Shown here: positions 25,200 through 37,144 of the stretch, one piece after another | Layout of the letters: every line of letters begins with the position of its first letter | Numbering within the stretch: position 1 is the first letter of the stretch | NCBI RefSeq assembly: GCF_002127325.2 | Contig: NC_035439.2 | Location: forward strand, 138,261,901 to 138,325,900 | Reading direction: 5' to 3' | Length of the DNA: 64,000 nt | Source: Helianthus annuus | Lineage: Eukaryota > Streptophyta > Magnoliopsida > Asterales > Asteraceae | Notes under the pieces: model-generated | The model's input: the letters and a program-made list of their open reading frames with translations, nothing else | What the model was told of the DNA's origin: nothing | The model's database searches: none | Translations under genes and position numbers: made by a program

Positions 25200-25763
25200 G
25201 TCTATTCTGTAAAACAAAGTTTCGATTGCGATAATGTAACGGGTAGATAATAGCATAATGAAGATGAGGAAATGTGATGTATAAAAAAGTTATGATACAA
25301 CAGAACATTCAAAACTATTGCATTACAAATATACCATCACGTATCTTGGAAAAGAGGCGTTATATGTTCTGACATGACACGAACCTAACATGAAATTTCT
25401 GGTTGGTTTTAGGTTAAGCGGCGTTGTGTCAGCTTCGAGTCAATCCCCGCAAACATGTTTATCTAAACGAGTCTTGTTTGAGTTGACCTAGTGGGTTCAT
25501 AGGTTGACCCGTTTAATTTTATACTTAGTTTTTAGTAGGTGTTATATGTGTCACAACTTAAATTGATTTGAGTAGTTTATCACAAAATTAAAAAATTAAG
25601 AGAGAAATGAGTATCAAGTTATAGTTTAAATGTAACTATTTTATATACATTTCTGTTGTAAAGTTGTAAATTTAGGGTATTAAAATGCAAAATTAAAATA
25701 ACATTTCAAGTTAAACAGGATGTGCTCATGTCAACCTACGAAAACTCGTGCCGTGCTCAGATT

Positions 25764-26238
25764 CTAAGTAGTTAATGCGGTAAAATATCCGATATCGGTC
25801 AAGGACCGATATTTGAGATATCTGTTATCGCGGTGGGATATCGGTAGTTTTAATATCATGCTAAATTATATATATAGCAATTTAACACTAACAATTCAGT
25901 ATGCTCTCCTACCATTAACAAATTAACCTTTTGCAACGTGCAAAACACTAACAATTGTTGCAAGTAGGAACTGACTAAGGCTTAAAATACTAACATTTAA
26001 CAGTAACAACTAACAATTAAGACTTATAACACTAATAGCAGCAATAAGAAGAAAGACGAATGGTAGAAATAAGAAGAATGGTACTGATGTCAGGAAAATC
26101 AGTGATATATTGGTCAAATGTCGGTCAATATCGCCGATATTATCGGTACCGATATTTTGACCGATATCTTGCATCGTTATCTCGGTAGGGGACCGATAAC
26201 CGATATATCACTGATATATCGGGATATTAACTACATAG
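25764..26238. mobile_element. hAT-type MITE inside the 6PGD leader intron
   Basis: The ends are ctaagtagttaat and attaactacatag (12 of 13 inverted matches). ctcagatt is duplicated at 25756-25763 and 26239-26246. The interior is rich in the palindromic ccgatatcgg motif. Confidence 0.9.
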
Positions 26239-26540
26239 CTCAGATTACACGAGTTTCAGGTTTGTGTCATATGTTTGGGTTCGTTTCAAATTTCCAGGGT
26301 GATGTTAGGCTCAACCCGCCAACCAACAAACACACGACGACCCATTTAACACCCCTAGCTCTAGATATCTCATACATTCATACTGTTTGTTATCTGCAAG
26401 ACATCTTCAGTACCAACAAAAACAGTAATTTTCACTTTCATTTTAATTTTTGCATATATTTAATCTCTCTAAACAAATACAAGAATGCCAAGAGGAAACA
26501 AAAAGATATACTACTAATCATTCACCAACTTCAAAATCGA

Positions 26541-26572
26541 CAAAAAAAAAATAAATAAATAAATAAATAAAA
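26541..26572. repeat. AAAT microsatellite
   Basis: An A run followed by five to six AAAT units, inside the 6PGD leader intron. Confidence 0.85.
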
Positions 26573-27024
26573 TCAGAAAGTCACATTTAAATCTATAGCA
26601 AACAGAACATATAAACTAATTGATAGATGTTCAATGCATAACATAACCTAATTAACTTTGCATCCAAAAAGTAGTATTCTGAACATAAAACAACTGCAAT
26701 AATATGTTTCATAGTCAATCAAGTAATCAGTAATCAACATCTATCTAATAAAAAACAAATCCAATTTCAGTAACAATATACGTTTTCAGGATTCAAATGA
26801 TTCAATCTAGTAATATAGAGTGTAAAAAATTAGTAATCAACGATGATGTCGATCTATATATATACAGATCTAATAACGGATTCAATTGGTTTTGATGAAT
26901 AAGTATTGGCAATTGTAAGAAGATTGAATTGAAAGAGGAATTGATACCTTTAAGACGAAAAGATCTGCAATCTGAAAGTGAAATTAAGAAAATATGAAAT
27001 TGGGGAAATTGAAGATTGTGAAGA

Positions 27025-27035
27025 GTATATATAAA
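27025..27035 (-). promoter_or_regulatory. TATA box of the 6PGD gene
   Basis: The minus strand reads TTTATATATAC. About 30 bases downstream gives a start near 26995, just upstream of the leader-intron donor at 26947. Confidence 0.6.
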
Positions 27036-27237
27036 CTGTAAGTTAGGTGAGTCAATTTTGATGTCTTTTGGTGGTGGTTGGTGACTTATGAATATGTTTC
27101 ACTTTATATCCTTATATTTTGGTTTGTTTTTTTATTTAACTCTTTAAACTTGTTGGATTTTTTATAAAAGAAATATTACTCTTTGAGTAATAAGTGACTT
27201 GGATTCGAGCTTATAAGAATAAAGTCAAGCCGGCTTA

Positions 27238-27540
27238 GGGGCTGTTTGACAACTTCTGAATAGTCAAGTAAGATGTTTGAACCACTAAGTGCTGAATCAG
27301 TAAGATGTTTGAACCATTAAGAGCCAGTATAACGTTTAACCATTTAGTGGCAAATGACTGACCAATTCATATTAGAGGTCTTAACCATTCAAACTTAGTA
27401 TAATGCTTAACCATTCAGAGACAAATGTTTGAACCATTCAGACATCTGCTCGCGAAACAAACAATCTGAACCATTAAGTGCTGAAATAGTAAGAGGTCTG
27501 AATCATTAATAATCTCATTAAGAGCTAAACAAGCAGCCAC
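27238..27540. mobile_element. Tourist-like (PIF/Harbinger) MITE
   Basis: The left end is ggggctgtttg. The right end reverse-complements to gtggctgcttg. The tta flanks (27235-27237 and 27541-27543) fit the 3-bp duplication of this group. The interior is the repeated 'gaaccattaagtgctgaa' phrase. Confidence 0.75.
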
Positions 27541-27543
27541 TTA

Positions 27544-29741
27544 GTTTGTAATTTCAGTTTGGTTTGAATACAATCTTGCGTTCAGTTCGAGCTGACTTGT
27601 GTCTTGTTGCCTTGTTCAGTTTGAATTTTAATCAATTTTGTATGAATTTTTATACAAGTGTCAAATAATAATGTTTGAATTTCAAAAATTGTATACAGAA
27701 AGAATTAAGGATGGAAATTATATGAGTAACCGTTTTAATTGTTTATACGAGCCAAATAGGTTGAGCTAAATCAACTCAGTGCTGAATTACAAACAAATTT
27801 AATTACTAGTGAGTTACAAGCCATGGACAAGCCTAAGTGAGGATCTAATAGCATTGGTTTCATGTTAATATTTATATAAAATATAATATAATATAATAGA
27901 AAATTAAAATATGAGTATATTATCTACGACTTGATTAACAAGCATCCAAATGTATTTTTTTATGTAAATTGACATCATAGGAACATTAACATGTAGTGAT
28001 GGTACATTTATATGTTTGAATAATTAAACCTAATTAAACATCACTTGTTTACATTTACATCACATCCAAATTATCAAAATGTATTATTAATGAAAACGTA
28101 TTATTGGTTAGGTCTTGTTTTGACGTCTACCCGTCTCCTCCTCTAATCAACACGTGGTGTACACACAGGCCATGATTGGAAAGCATTATTAGCAAATAAG
28201 AGTAGGATACATGGGTAATTAAGGAAAAGTAGTCATGAAACCCACTGTTTATTAAACCATAAATTAACATAACGCGAAAACAATTAGGTTTTAGGTCGGC
28301 TAATATAACCGGTTTGTTAAACATATCAACTTGAAGACCCCCTGTTAAAATAAATGGATTGATCCATTAATCTGTTTAAATTCAATAACTTAAAAAAATC
28401 ACTTCGATTTTAGAAAGGGGTATTTAAGAGTGTGGACATTTAATGTTTGATATATACATATTTAATATTTTCTCTGGCTGATACATTTCAAAAATGAAAT
28501 TAGCTCTCTCGTAAACTATTCATTGACTCTTCATTTCTAGTAACTTTATTCAGTATTCCCAGTTACTCATTTACATTGTCTAGTTTTACAACCTTTTTCA
28601 TCTGGTTCCTCTAGTTTATGATAGAAATGAAATTAATGTCCATGTTTGTTGATTAGGTATCAGAGATAAGAAACAACACCAAATACAAAAATGGTTCATT
28701 TGAGTTGGAGTAATTTGTTGTTTAAATTGTTACCACGCCATCATACATCATTCATATTCGCAAATGAACATGAAATGTCAGTACGTAAATCGTCGGATAT
28801 GTGAGATTCCTTGTTGATATAATGTTATACGCAGCTTGTATTGAACCATTAGTCAATTTTTAAGAGTCTTGATTATATGTATCATTGTATCTCATAAAGA
28901 ACACTACTTTTACTGTTTGCTTCTAGTATGTGATCTTGATTATTATGAACTTTTGATTCTTTTTATAAAAATTAAAAAAAAAAATCTTCCATGTTCTCAA
29001 CTTTAATGAAACTCATGATATTTATATTATACTGCGACTAACCATCTCAACAACTACATAATGTTTATCTAGAATGTTATATAAATTTTTAGGTCACCTA
29101 AAACTTGAATTTATTGTCAAGGAGAAAAGAGAACCATCCGGTAATTAAAAAGAAGAGGTTGAATTTAGTGAGACAGAAAGATTGGAGGCAAAATGACAGT
29201 GAGAAAAAGTAAAGGGGGCTAAAGAGTACGAAAATATTTCTTTATGATATTCGCCTTTTTGTTTGGGTATCCCGGAAAAAACGGATCCGAATGTTGGGAT
29301 CTTCTGCTCTGCGTGAAGTAGTGACGTTTGACGTATAAAAAAAATATCTTGCTAATAATATATTGTTTGTTAATAAAACTAGCTTATTAGCAAAAGAATA
29401 AGAGAGAATAATAGAGAGAAAGAGATTGATATTATTAATTAAAGTGTGTTTTTTACAAAGGAATACAATGAATATACATATAGAAGATAAGTATTGGAGA
29501 ACAAGTAAATCTATTTAACGAGTTAATAACCATATAATATAATACATTTATAACATTGTTGAATTTATACCTATACGTTGTTGTTAAACTTTGATGAAAG
29601 TAAAAAATGCTTATTTTTGAATTTTGATAACTTTATAGTTATATCAATGAAATGGTGGTTTTTGCTTAAAAAGGATTCACATTGTTGAATTTATATAATT
29701 TCCTTAGGGTCCTCTTTTGATGAACATGTGAGTTAAAGACC
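27544..29741. other. AT-rich intergenic spacer upstream of 6PGD
   Basis: I see no gene and no clear element. Short open frames such as 28127-28324 have no recognisable content. Confidence 0.5.
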
Positions 29742-29749
29742 ATTTGCGA

Positions 29750-29913
29750 GTGGCGGATCTAGAAGATCCGTATATGGTAACGTTTCAATAAAAAGGGGTA
29801 ACGACATCGAAAAAACATCAAATTTTTCCAAAATTTACACTACCGTCGGAGCGTCACCAGAGCGTCAAGAGGCAACGGAGGTTACTCCTTCTATCACTCT
29901 AGGTCCGCCCTTG
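29750..29913. mobile_element. Short hAT-type MITE
   Basis: The ends gtggcggatctaga and tctaggtccgccctt are imperfect inverted repeats. atttgcga is duplicated at 29742-29749 and 29914-29921. It resembles the 'CAGTGGCGGA' MITE group but has lost the terminal CA on the left. Confidence 0.75.
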
Positions 29914-30503
29914 ATTTGCGAATACTCGGATGTTCATAATGCAATCCCTCTTATGACTAAATCGACAAAAGACCTCACTGGGTACACAATACTACACACG
30001 GATCTACGATCGATGCAACAGTCACGTCTGTGCACGATAAAATATCAAACGAAGAACGATGGTAGATGCCATGGATCGTCAATTTGTTTGATACCAAGTT
30101 CGTGAAGTACAAATTCCGAAAAAAAAAACATACTATTAAAAACAAACTTCTTATACCTAGGATAACCTGGCATTACACAAATTCTGAAAAACAACATTCT
30201 ATTAAAAACCTCTTCATCTCCCTTCTTCCTACCTATACAACAACAGCCTATGCAACAAAATTTCTAGCAAAATGCTATAATAACTTGCACCTCAAGCAAT
30301 CAAATTTGCAAATCGCATTAGACTTGTCGATTTCAGCTGTGCTTTAAGATGGTACCTGACCCCTTTTGACAAGATAGAACCTCATCTTGGCTGGTTCGCA
30401 AAAAAACAACAAAATTTCCAACAACCAGACAAGGTAATCCGGAACATTAACAATCGTCTTTAACCCAAGTTACTAACCCTATTGACCCGTGATTTTACAC
30501 TTA

Positions 30504-32785
30504 TCAAACCTGAGTTTGATAAACAAGTACCCCGATTAACGGAACAATGAGAATGAGGAGTACTAACAGAATGTCTTTTGTCTTAAGCTGTCGCGCATCA
30601 ATGTCTCTTGCAGCCTCGGTATAGTCGGTTACAGTCTCCGTGCACTCCTCTACCTAGAATTATAAGTTTACTGCATTTAAATAATGAACAAACAAAATTA
30701 CTGACGGAAAGCGATAAATAAGTAACCTCGAAATTGGTCGATACGGCTTCTTTGTTTTCTGCAGTGATGTCATTACTGTTAACTTTATCACCGTAGCTAA
30801 CTTTTACAGAGGGATCTTTATCATCCTTGTTTAAGCAGTTTACCAAGATTTTGTTTTCTTGTTTCAAGGACGATATCTGCATGCATACGGAACCAATAAG
30901 ACGCTGCTTTTTTTAAAGGTTTATATAGAGTAAAATGCCAATTTCGTCCCTGAGGTTTGGCCAGTTTTGCGATTTTCGTCTAAAGGTTTGTTTTTCCGCA
31001 TCTAGATCCAAAAGGTTTAAAATCTTGCCATTTTCATCAGGCTCGTTAACTCCATCCATTTGTCTCCGTTAAGTCGGGGGTATTTTCGTCTTTTTTGCTA
31101 ACTTAAAGGGCAATTCGGTCTTTTTCATTTTATGTAAAAAGACCGAATACCCTGAAAAGGACCAATTTGCCCTTTAAGTTAACAAAAAGACGGAAATACC
31201 CCTGACTTTACGGAGAAAAATGGATGGAGTTAACAAGCCGGATGGAAATGACAAGATTCAAACCTTTTGGATCCAAATGCGGAAAAACAAACCTTTGGAC
31301 GAAAGTCGCAAAACTGACCAAACCTCAAGGACGAAATGGCTTACTCTTTTCAATGATATATACCTGCTTCTGGAGGCGTTCTCTTTCAAGTTGCATCTGC
31401 ATAACCAGATCCGTTATAAACTTGCTACAAAGATTTATATCCTTCGCAGACGCTTTCTTCGTTTCCTCCATTTGACGCAAAGACGTTTCCAAGCTTTTAA
31501 CTTTTCCCTTAACAAACTTAAGTTCTTTCTTGAGGTCAGCATTTGCCTCCGACAAGATAATACAACGGTCCTCAACACTATCGGTCAGAATTTCCGATTC
31601 CGTAACTTTTTTCTTCAGGTCGTCAATCACATTACCCATATCTTTAATCGTAGAAAGAAACATGCTTTTTTCCTCCTCGCTAGCTTCACAACACGCTTCC
31701 GCATGTTGTAGCTTAACTCTAACGTCGCCGAGCTCCTTTTCGAGCAAAACCACTTTTTCACACGTATCGTTGAGTTCCCGACGCGTGTCTTCATAATTCA
31801 CAGCCCTGTTCTCCGCTTCAATAATCACGTTTTCCATTTCCGCAATCCGTTTGGAAGATTCTTTCTCGTCTATAACGCGTTGTTGAAGTTTCGTTAAATC
31901 GTTTTTCAATCCGGTTTCTCGCTGAATTGAACCTTTGAGATTGAACTGTAACATCTTGATTTTACGTATTAACTCTTTCGTCGTTTGCATTAGCAGTTCC
32001 GACGCGTGGTCTGTTTTGTAGAACTTTTCTAACGTCGTTTCAGCTTCCTCTTCAGCGTCAACGACTTCTTGTTCTAACAACCTTAGCCTCATCGTCAACG
32101 TTTCTTCGACTTGCGTCAAGTCACTCGCCCGTTTCTCCAAATCTATTTCTCGCTCCAACGATTTCTCGAGCATCCGTAAAACATGTCGTTGATGTTCCAC
32201 GGTTTTCATTTTCATTTTCTCGAGTTCTAGAACATCGTTGCTGTTTAACACCTCTACATAGTCCTCGTCTCCGGAGAATCTCAACAAGTTTTTCTCAAAA
32301 TTGGCGGATCGTATTTTTATTTCCGAAACCTGTTCGAGTGATTGCTCCAATGATTTTTCGGAATCATGCAACATTTCCTCCATCCCGATTACTGATTCTC
32401 GTGACGATAAAAACTCCCGTACGTTATCTTTCTCTTTCTGAAGATCGGATATGTGGGTCTCTAGTATTCTCGTTTCTGAATCCAAAAAACCGGATAAAAG
32501 ATCGTATTCTACGATCTTGATGATTAAATCGGGATCCGTGTCGGATACGAAGGCCTTAAAGTCATTTTCCATAGTTTCAACATGCATTGAGAGTAAGTTC
32601 AAGTTGGCCAGCTTCTCACAAATACACGCTATATCTAGTTTAAATCTTGTTATGATCTCTACGGTACTTTCGGAGTCTCGAGAGGTCTTTACGGATAAGC
32701 TACTTTTATTGATGTCTGATTCTGACCCACCAGAATGAAAAGATACTAGAGGTGAAGACGCATTGTAACTGGCGGTAGCATCCAT
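30504..32785 (-). CDS. WIT: WIT-like WPP domain-interacting tail-anchored protein
   Basis: Coding exons, in order of translation, are 32785-31364, 30876-30727 and 30653-30504 (all phase 0, GT-AG). They give 474+50+49 = 573 residues. The protein is acidic and almost wholly coiled coil after a short Ser-rich start. Landmarks are LDIACICEKLANLNLLSMHVETMENDFKAF (about 55), the EYDLLSGFLDSE block (about 95), and HQRHVLRMLEKSLEREIDLEKR (about 205). It ends in a tail anchor, ILLVLLILIVPLIGVLVY, followed by a few residues. This is the layout of Arabidopsis WIT1/WIT2, outer nuclear envelope proteins that anchor RanGAP through its WPP domain and join the WIP-SUN complex; family length there is about 630-700 aa. 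A 5'UTR intron precedes the ATG. Intron 1 holds a foldback MITE. Confidence 0.9.
30934..31350. mobile_element. Foldback MITE in WIT intron 1
   Basis: It is a near-complete palindrome: the left arm 'gagtaaaatgccaatttcgtccctgaggtttggccagttttgcg' type phrase is mirrored at the right end (cgcaaaactgaccaaacctc...aggacgaaatggcttactc). No target duplication could be confirmed. Its right end lies within 15 bases of the splice donor of exon 1 (GT at 31363-31362). Confidence 0.8.
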
Positions 32786-32835
32786 CTTAACGGTCCTGCA
32801 GCAATCTCAATTGAGAACCTGAGAGAAAAATAGTA

Positions 32836-33822
32836 CGGTTTGTAAACGAGCCGAGCTTGAGCCAAGGTAAGCTCGGCTCGGGGCTTGCTCGTTTAGCTCG
32901 AATATACTTAAGCCTAAATTTTATATGTATACAACTTAAAACTAGGGGTGTAAACAAGCCCAGAGGCTCGAGAGCTACTCGTGATCGGCTCGGTTAAAAG
33001 CTTGAACGAGTCGAGCCTTAACGAGCCCGAGCCCGAGCCCGAGATTGAAATAGAGCTCGTTTAGTTATCGAGCCCGAGCTCGAGCCTGAAATACAAAGCT
33101 TGTTTAGGCTCGCGAGCCTAAACAACCCCAAACAAAATTTTATTTTTATATATATAATATATTAATACGATAACATTGGCAAGCCAAACTCGAGCCGAAC
33201 TTTGATCATTTGAGCGATGTTGACGTGAGCTCGAGCCGAGCTTTTAGCTCGTACGAGGTTGTTCTCAAAATAGCTCGAGCCAAGTCGAGCCGAGCTCGAG
33301 CTTAGGATTTTACTAGCGAGCCAAGCTCGAGATCAAATATGTAGGCTTGAACCGATCCGAGCTCGAGCTCGAGCTTCATCAAAACATGACGAGCCGAGAT
33401 CGAGCCTAGTTGAGCTCGGGCTCAGCCTGGCTCGTTTACACCCCTATTTAAAACCCAAAAGTATAAGATATTTTAAACCATAGTTTTTAAATAGTAAAAA
33501 TAGTCATTTTTAATGAAAATTTTTTTTTAACTCCGTTGATTCATATTCATATAATTCAGTTTATTAAAAAAATAAGAATAAAAATCCAAGAGTTTAATAG
33601 CAAAGAAAACAGTAGTAATAACCCTAGTTTTATGTTCTTTGAATCTGCTATTCTTTCTAGTTTGAAGATAATAAGCGAGCCACGAGCTGGCTCGAGCTTT
33701 TGAACGAGCCGAGCCGAGCCCGAGCTCAAGCCCAACATTTCAGCTCAATAAGAAAAACGAGCCGGCTTGGCTTGATTCGGTTTTTAAACGAGCCGAGCTC
33801 GAGCCCTGCTTATACAAACCAA
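32836..33822. mobile_element. CGAGC-rich MITE split by a second MITE
   Basis: The outer arms, ggtttgta...aacgagccgagc on the left and gctcgagccctgc...tacaaacc on the right, are inverted and rich in gagccgagct. The 32943-33446 element sits between them. Exact outer ends and target duplication are uncertain. Confidence 0.6.
32943..33446. mobile_element. hAT-type MITE nested in the outer one
   Basis: The ends taggggtgtaaac and gtttacacccct(a) are inverted repeats. The flanking 8-mers cttaaaac (32935-32942) and tttaaaac (33447-33454) match at 7 of 8. The interior is rich in gagctcgagcc. Confidence 0.82.
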
Positions 33823-34328
33823 TTTCAGATCTCAAAACTAATAGCTTTCCAAACCTGAAACAACTTATATTCCTATACAATCACTTAACAATACTTTCGA
33901 AACCCTAAATTAACCAAAAATAGAAAAGAGGAAGCCCTAAATTTGGTAACATCTGATAAAACACCTCAAATTAAGAAGAAACTGTAAACAAATAACTAAA
34001 ATTCGTTAAATTAGTTAGAAATCTTCATACCTGATACAGAAAATTAAACGATTATTGAAGAACAATCACTTTCGCTTTGTATTCTGAAGTTCCGATTCAC
34101 TCATCTGTATTCATTCACCGACAGTGATTCGATATTAAAGCTCGCCACTTTTCGCTGTTTTTACAGAAATTACCCCTATAGTTTTATTTAGATACATAAC
34201 AGTCCCTATTGTTCCAACAGCCACAGCAACAATAATACCCGATAAATCTCACAAATTGCAAAGTTATCAATAGGGTTGGTTTGGGAACGGTGTGATGCAG
34301 GCAAACATAAAGATAAACTGCTGCAAAG

Positions 34329-34344
34329 CCCCCCCCCCCCCCCC
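34329..34344. repeat. Poly(C) tract
   Basis: Sixteen consecutive C residues on the plus strand. Confidence 0.9.
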
Positions 34345-34402
34345 AATATAAAATATAGGGAAATTTAAGCCCCTAAAACACTACTATAACCTCCTTAGCA
34401 GT

Positions 34403-34598
34403 AGGGATGAGCACGGTACCTGTTCGGTACCGAACCAGTATCGGTACCGAAAAACGGAGAAAAGTGGTACTCGTACCGGTACCGAATACACCGGTTTGGT
34501 GCCGGTACCAGTATTTACGGGTGTTTTACCCGTAAATACCGGTACCGAAAAAACAGGAAAAATGGGAACCGGTACCCGGTACCAAATGCTCATCCCTA
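34403..34598. mobile_element. hAT-type MITE rich in GGTACC
   Basis: The ends are tagggatgagca and tgctcatcccta. cttagcag is duplicated exactly at 34395-34402 and 34599-34606. The interior repeats ggtaccg and folds into a long hairpin. Confidence 0.92.
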
Positions 34599-34619
34599 CT
34601 TAGCAGTCCTTAACCTTAA

Positions 34620-35000
34620 TCCTAAGCCTCAACGAACTCCTATCTTGACCATGTCCTTAGAGAGGTGCAACTCTAATCATTGGCGAAGCCACGCCCCCCC
34701 GAATTTTCGTGAAACCGGGGGGGCGGCGACGTATATACCTATACGAAAGTACTATTCATAACACTACGCATCGAAAAGTTCGGGGGGTCGGGCGCCCCCC
34801 CGGAGATACCTTATCCTTCGCCCATGACTCTAATAAATCCTGTTTAATCCGTTTGTCGTAGGTCCATCTAAGTCTGCCTCTACCCCTCCTCCCCTTCATA
34901 ATGAGGGTTTCCACTGCTCTAACCGATATTGTCGTCTCTCCACTTTACATGTCCAAATCGTCTCAATCTCCCATCTGTTATCTTATCTAAATTTCAAATC
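34620..35000 (-). pseudogene. LINE reverse-transcriptase C-terminal remnant
   Basis: The minus strand reads GRLRRFGHVKWR (plant LINE 'GRLRWFGHVKRR'), then a decayed GRRGRGRLRWTYD-type block, and beyond the MITE a stretch like ELHLSKDMV. It is out of frame and broken by the 34678-34826 element. Confidence 0.65.
34678..34826. mobile_element. 149-bp hAT-type MITE inserted in the LINE remnant
   Basis: The ends are cattggcgaag and cttcgcccatg. actctaat is duplicated exactly at 34670-34677 and 34827-34834. The interior has G7 and C7 runs. Confidence 0.9.
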
Positions 35001-35296
35001 CCGGTTTTTTAAGATCGGGTTGTAACAACTTGATCTTAGCCAACAAGTCTTTTAAGTCCCTATTGTTCCAAAACTATATAAAATCAACACATTCATACAA
35101 CATTGTGCTTTATTTGAATTGAACATGACAAACATAAATGGATCACATGTTCTTGCTTAAAAAGGCTAGAAAAAAAAGATGAAAGTGGCCTGCTAATCTT
35201 GAAAAATCTGCCTAAGTTTCAAGAAAATGTGAAGGTTTTAGATCATGATCATTACATTCATATATACATATAGCTTGAAAGTTAAAGCTAAATTTT

Positions 35297-37144
35297 TCAA
35301 AGAAATCTGGGGATTGCGTAATAATCATCGGCCACAGTTTCTTCCACGTATGGCACGCTGATCATCATCACCACCATCGACTCGAGGTTTTCAAAACTGT
35401 TTGTCCGGGATTTGTTATTTTTTAGCTTTGTTTTAGCATCCCTAAGCTTTCTCTCAAGCATTACCACCTTCTCCGATGAACTTTTGAGCTCGTTACTAGT
35501 TTTCGTTAGCAACTTGATCTTAGACTCAGCGTTCGCAGCCCTGTATTCTGCCTCTGCAAGTCGTTGTTTCAAATCTTTGATCATGTTATCCTTTTCCATA
35601 TTTGCTTTCTGAGTTTCTTGATCTTTAGAGGCCGGTTTTTTAAGATCCGTTTGTAACGTCTTCATCTTACCCAACAAGTCTTTCGAGATTCCCATTAGGA
35701 TCTCGGATGAGTGATCAGCGTCATACAGCTTTTCCAATGTGACCGTAGTTTCTTCTTCGGCTAAAATAACTTCTTGCTCGGAAGCATGCAGCCTCAGGGT
35801 CAGCGCTTCTTCGATTTGAGTTGACTCGGACAGCCTCTTCTCGAACTCTATCTCTCTTTCCAATGATTTCTCAAGCATCCTTAAAATATGTCTCTGATGT
35901 TCCATAGTATGCAAGTTCATCTTGTCTTTCAGTTCAGGAAGCTCGTTGTTGCCTGCCGCCTCAGAATCGTTTTCCTTGCCTGAAAACAACATTTTATGAT
36001 TTAGGCTCATTAGATTCGTGCTAAACGGGTCGTGTCCGCGGGTTGGCAGGTTCAACCCGACCTGAACCAAAAATTTTAGATGTACCCGAACCCAAAAATT
36101 GTGTCATACATATAAACCTGAACACGACCCCGAACATTCACAGGTTGACCCGAACACGACCCGTTCAACCCAATTTTTTTTTCGCAAATTAATATATTAA
36201 AATTTACTAAAAAACACAATGTATATAATACAATTACATTTAAATTATAAAATCTTATATCAATTTCTTTTTTTAAATTATAATTATGGCATAAAATACA
36301 CACCCAATTTAATTTATAACATAAAACATACTGTAATAAAAATATAATATACTATAAATGGGTTAAATGGGTCAACCCGCCAACACGACCGGGTTGACCT
36401 GAACTTAACCCATTTAGCTAAACGGGTTCGCAGGTTCAACCTGAAACCGACCCGAACCCGTTTAGATTAAACCCAAGCCCACGAATTTTGTGTTAGGTTC
36501 GTTCGGGTTTTCGGGTCGTGTCAGAAAGTCACACCTGATAAGGTCTAGTCTATACATAAAGAATGGACAATAAAGATCTTACGAGTTTCTCCTCCGTAAA
36601 ATCTTGAAACGTTCTTCTCAAACATTGCAGCGCGCGCTTTCAATTCCAAAAGCTGATCCATAGAATGCTGCAATGACTTTTCCGAATCGCGCAACATATC
36701 TTCCTGTTCCATTGAGGCATCTCCCAACAACTTGCTTGAAGATATAAACTCCTGCATATTACTTTTATCCCTCAGAAAATCTGATATGTTCGCCTCCAAC
36801 ACTTGCACCTCAGAGTTCAGGAACCCGGACAAAAAGTCAAACTCCAGCGCTTTGACTTCCAGATCACTCATATTCGGATTCGTATCGGATACAAAGGCCT
36901 CGAATCCGTCCTCTATCGTTTCCATATGCATCAAGAGTAAGTTCAAGTTGGCCAACTTCTCACAAACGCATGCCATATCCAACTCGTATCTTGTAACAAC
37001 CTCTCCGACACTTTCTAGTTCCTGAAATGTGTCTGCAACCGAAGAAGTCCTTCTGGACATGGTTTTGAAGAACTCGGATTCTGGTCTACATGAATAGACC
37101 GATGCAGCAGCTGAAGATGGCTCATAGCCAAAGTGCGTATCCAT
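35297..37144 (-). CDS. Second WIT-like protein, lacking the tail anchor
   Basis: Exon 1 is 37144-36583 (562 nt) and exon 2 is 35979-35297. The join falls inside a codon, gives Arg-Lys-Glu-Asn, and makes 414 residues. It is clearly a paralogue of the gene at 30504-32785: LDMACVCEKLANLNLLLMHMETIEDGFEAF, EFDFLSGFLNSEVQVLEANI, HQRHILRMLEKSLEREIEFEKR and a long coiled coil. Unlike its neighbour it ends after a short unrelated tail (…DDYYAIPRFL) with no membrane segment, and a LINE remnant lies downstream of the stop. It may be a truncated pseudogene or a soluble coiled-coil variant. Its intron (36582-35980) holds a CGGGTCGTGTC-rich repeat. A leader intron lies upstream. Confidence 0.8.
36000..36535. 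repeat. CGGGTCGTGTC-rich MITE relic in intron
   Basis: Both edges carry the phrase (cgggtcgtgtccgcgggttgg and gttcgggttttcgggtcgtgtc), and ggttcaacccg repeats lie between. It is a common plant non-autonomous repeat type. I could not confirm its ends. Confidence 0.6.

Larger units (their letters stand above)
25207..26947 (-). other. 5'UTR intron of the 6PGD gene
   Basis: The minus strand has donor TTAAAG|GTATCAA at 26948/26947 and acceptor TTTTACAG at 25207. A non-coding first exon would run from about 26995 to 26948. A leader intron before an uninterrupted coding exon is known for plant 6PGD genes. The intron holds a hAT MITE (25764-26238), flanking sequence from an older 'gggttgacccg / cgacccatttaacacccct' repeat (about 25360-26355) and an AAAT microsatellite near 26545. 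Confidence 0.65.
32796..34030 (-). other. 5'UTR intron of WIT gene, filled with nested MITEs
   Basis: The minus-strand donor is TATCAG|GTATGAAG (exon end 34031) and the acceptor is TTGCTGCAG, ending at 32796 and ten bases from the ATG. An alternative acceptor lies about 20 bases upstream. Most of the intron is CGAGC-rich transposon sequence. Confidence 0.55.

Noticed and set aside
26118..26558. 146-residue open frame
   Set aside because: It runs through the hAT MITE and the microsatellite in the 6PGD leader intron, has low complexity and is no known protein.
30066..30347. 93-residue plus-strand frame downstream of the WIT stop codon
   Set aside because: It falls in the likely 3' untranslated region of the WIT gene, has low complexity and shows no motif.
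32338..32738. Plus-strand open frames over the WIT exon
   Set aside because: They are shadows of the minus-strand coiled-coil coding sequence.
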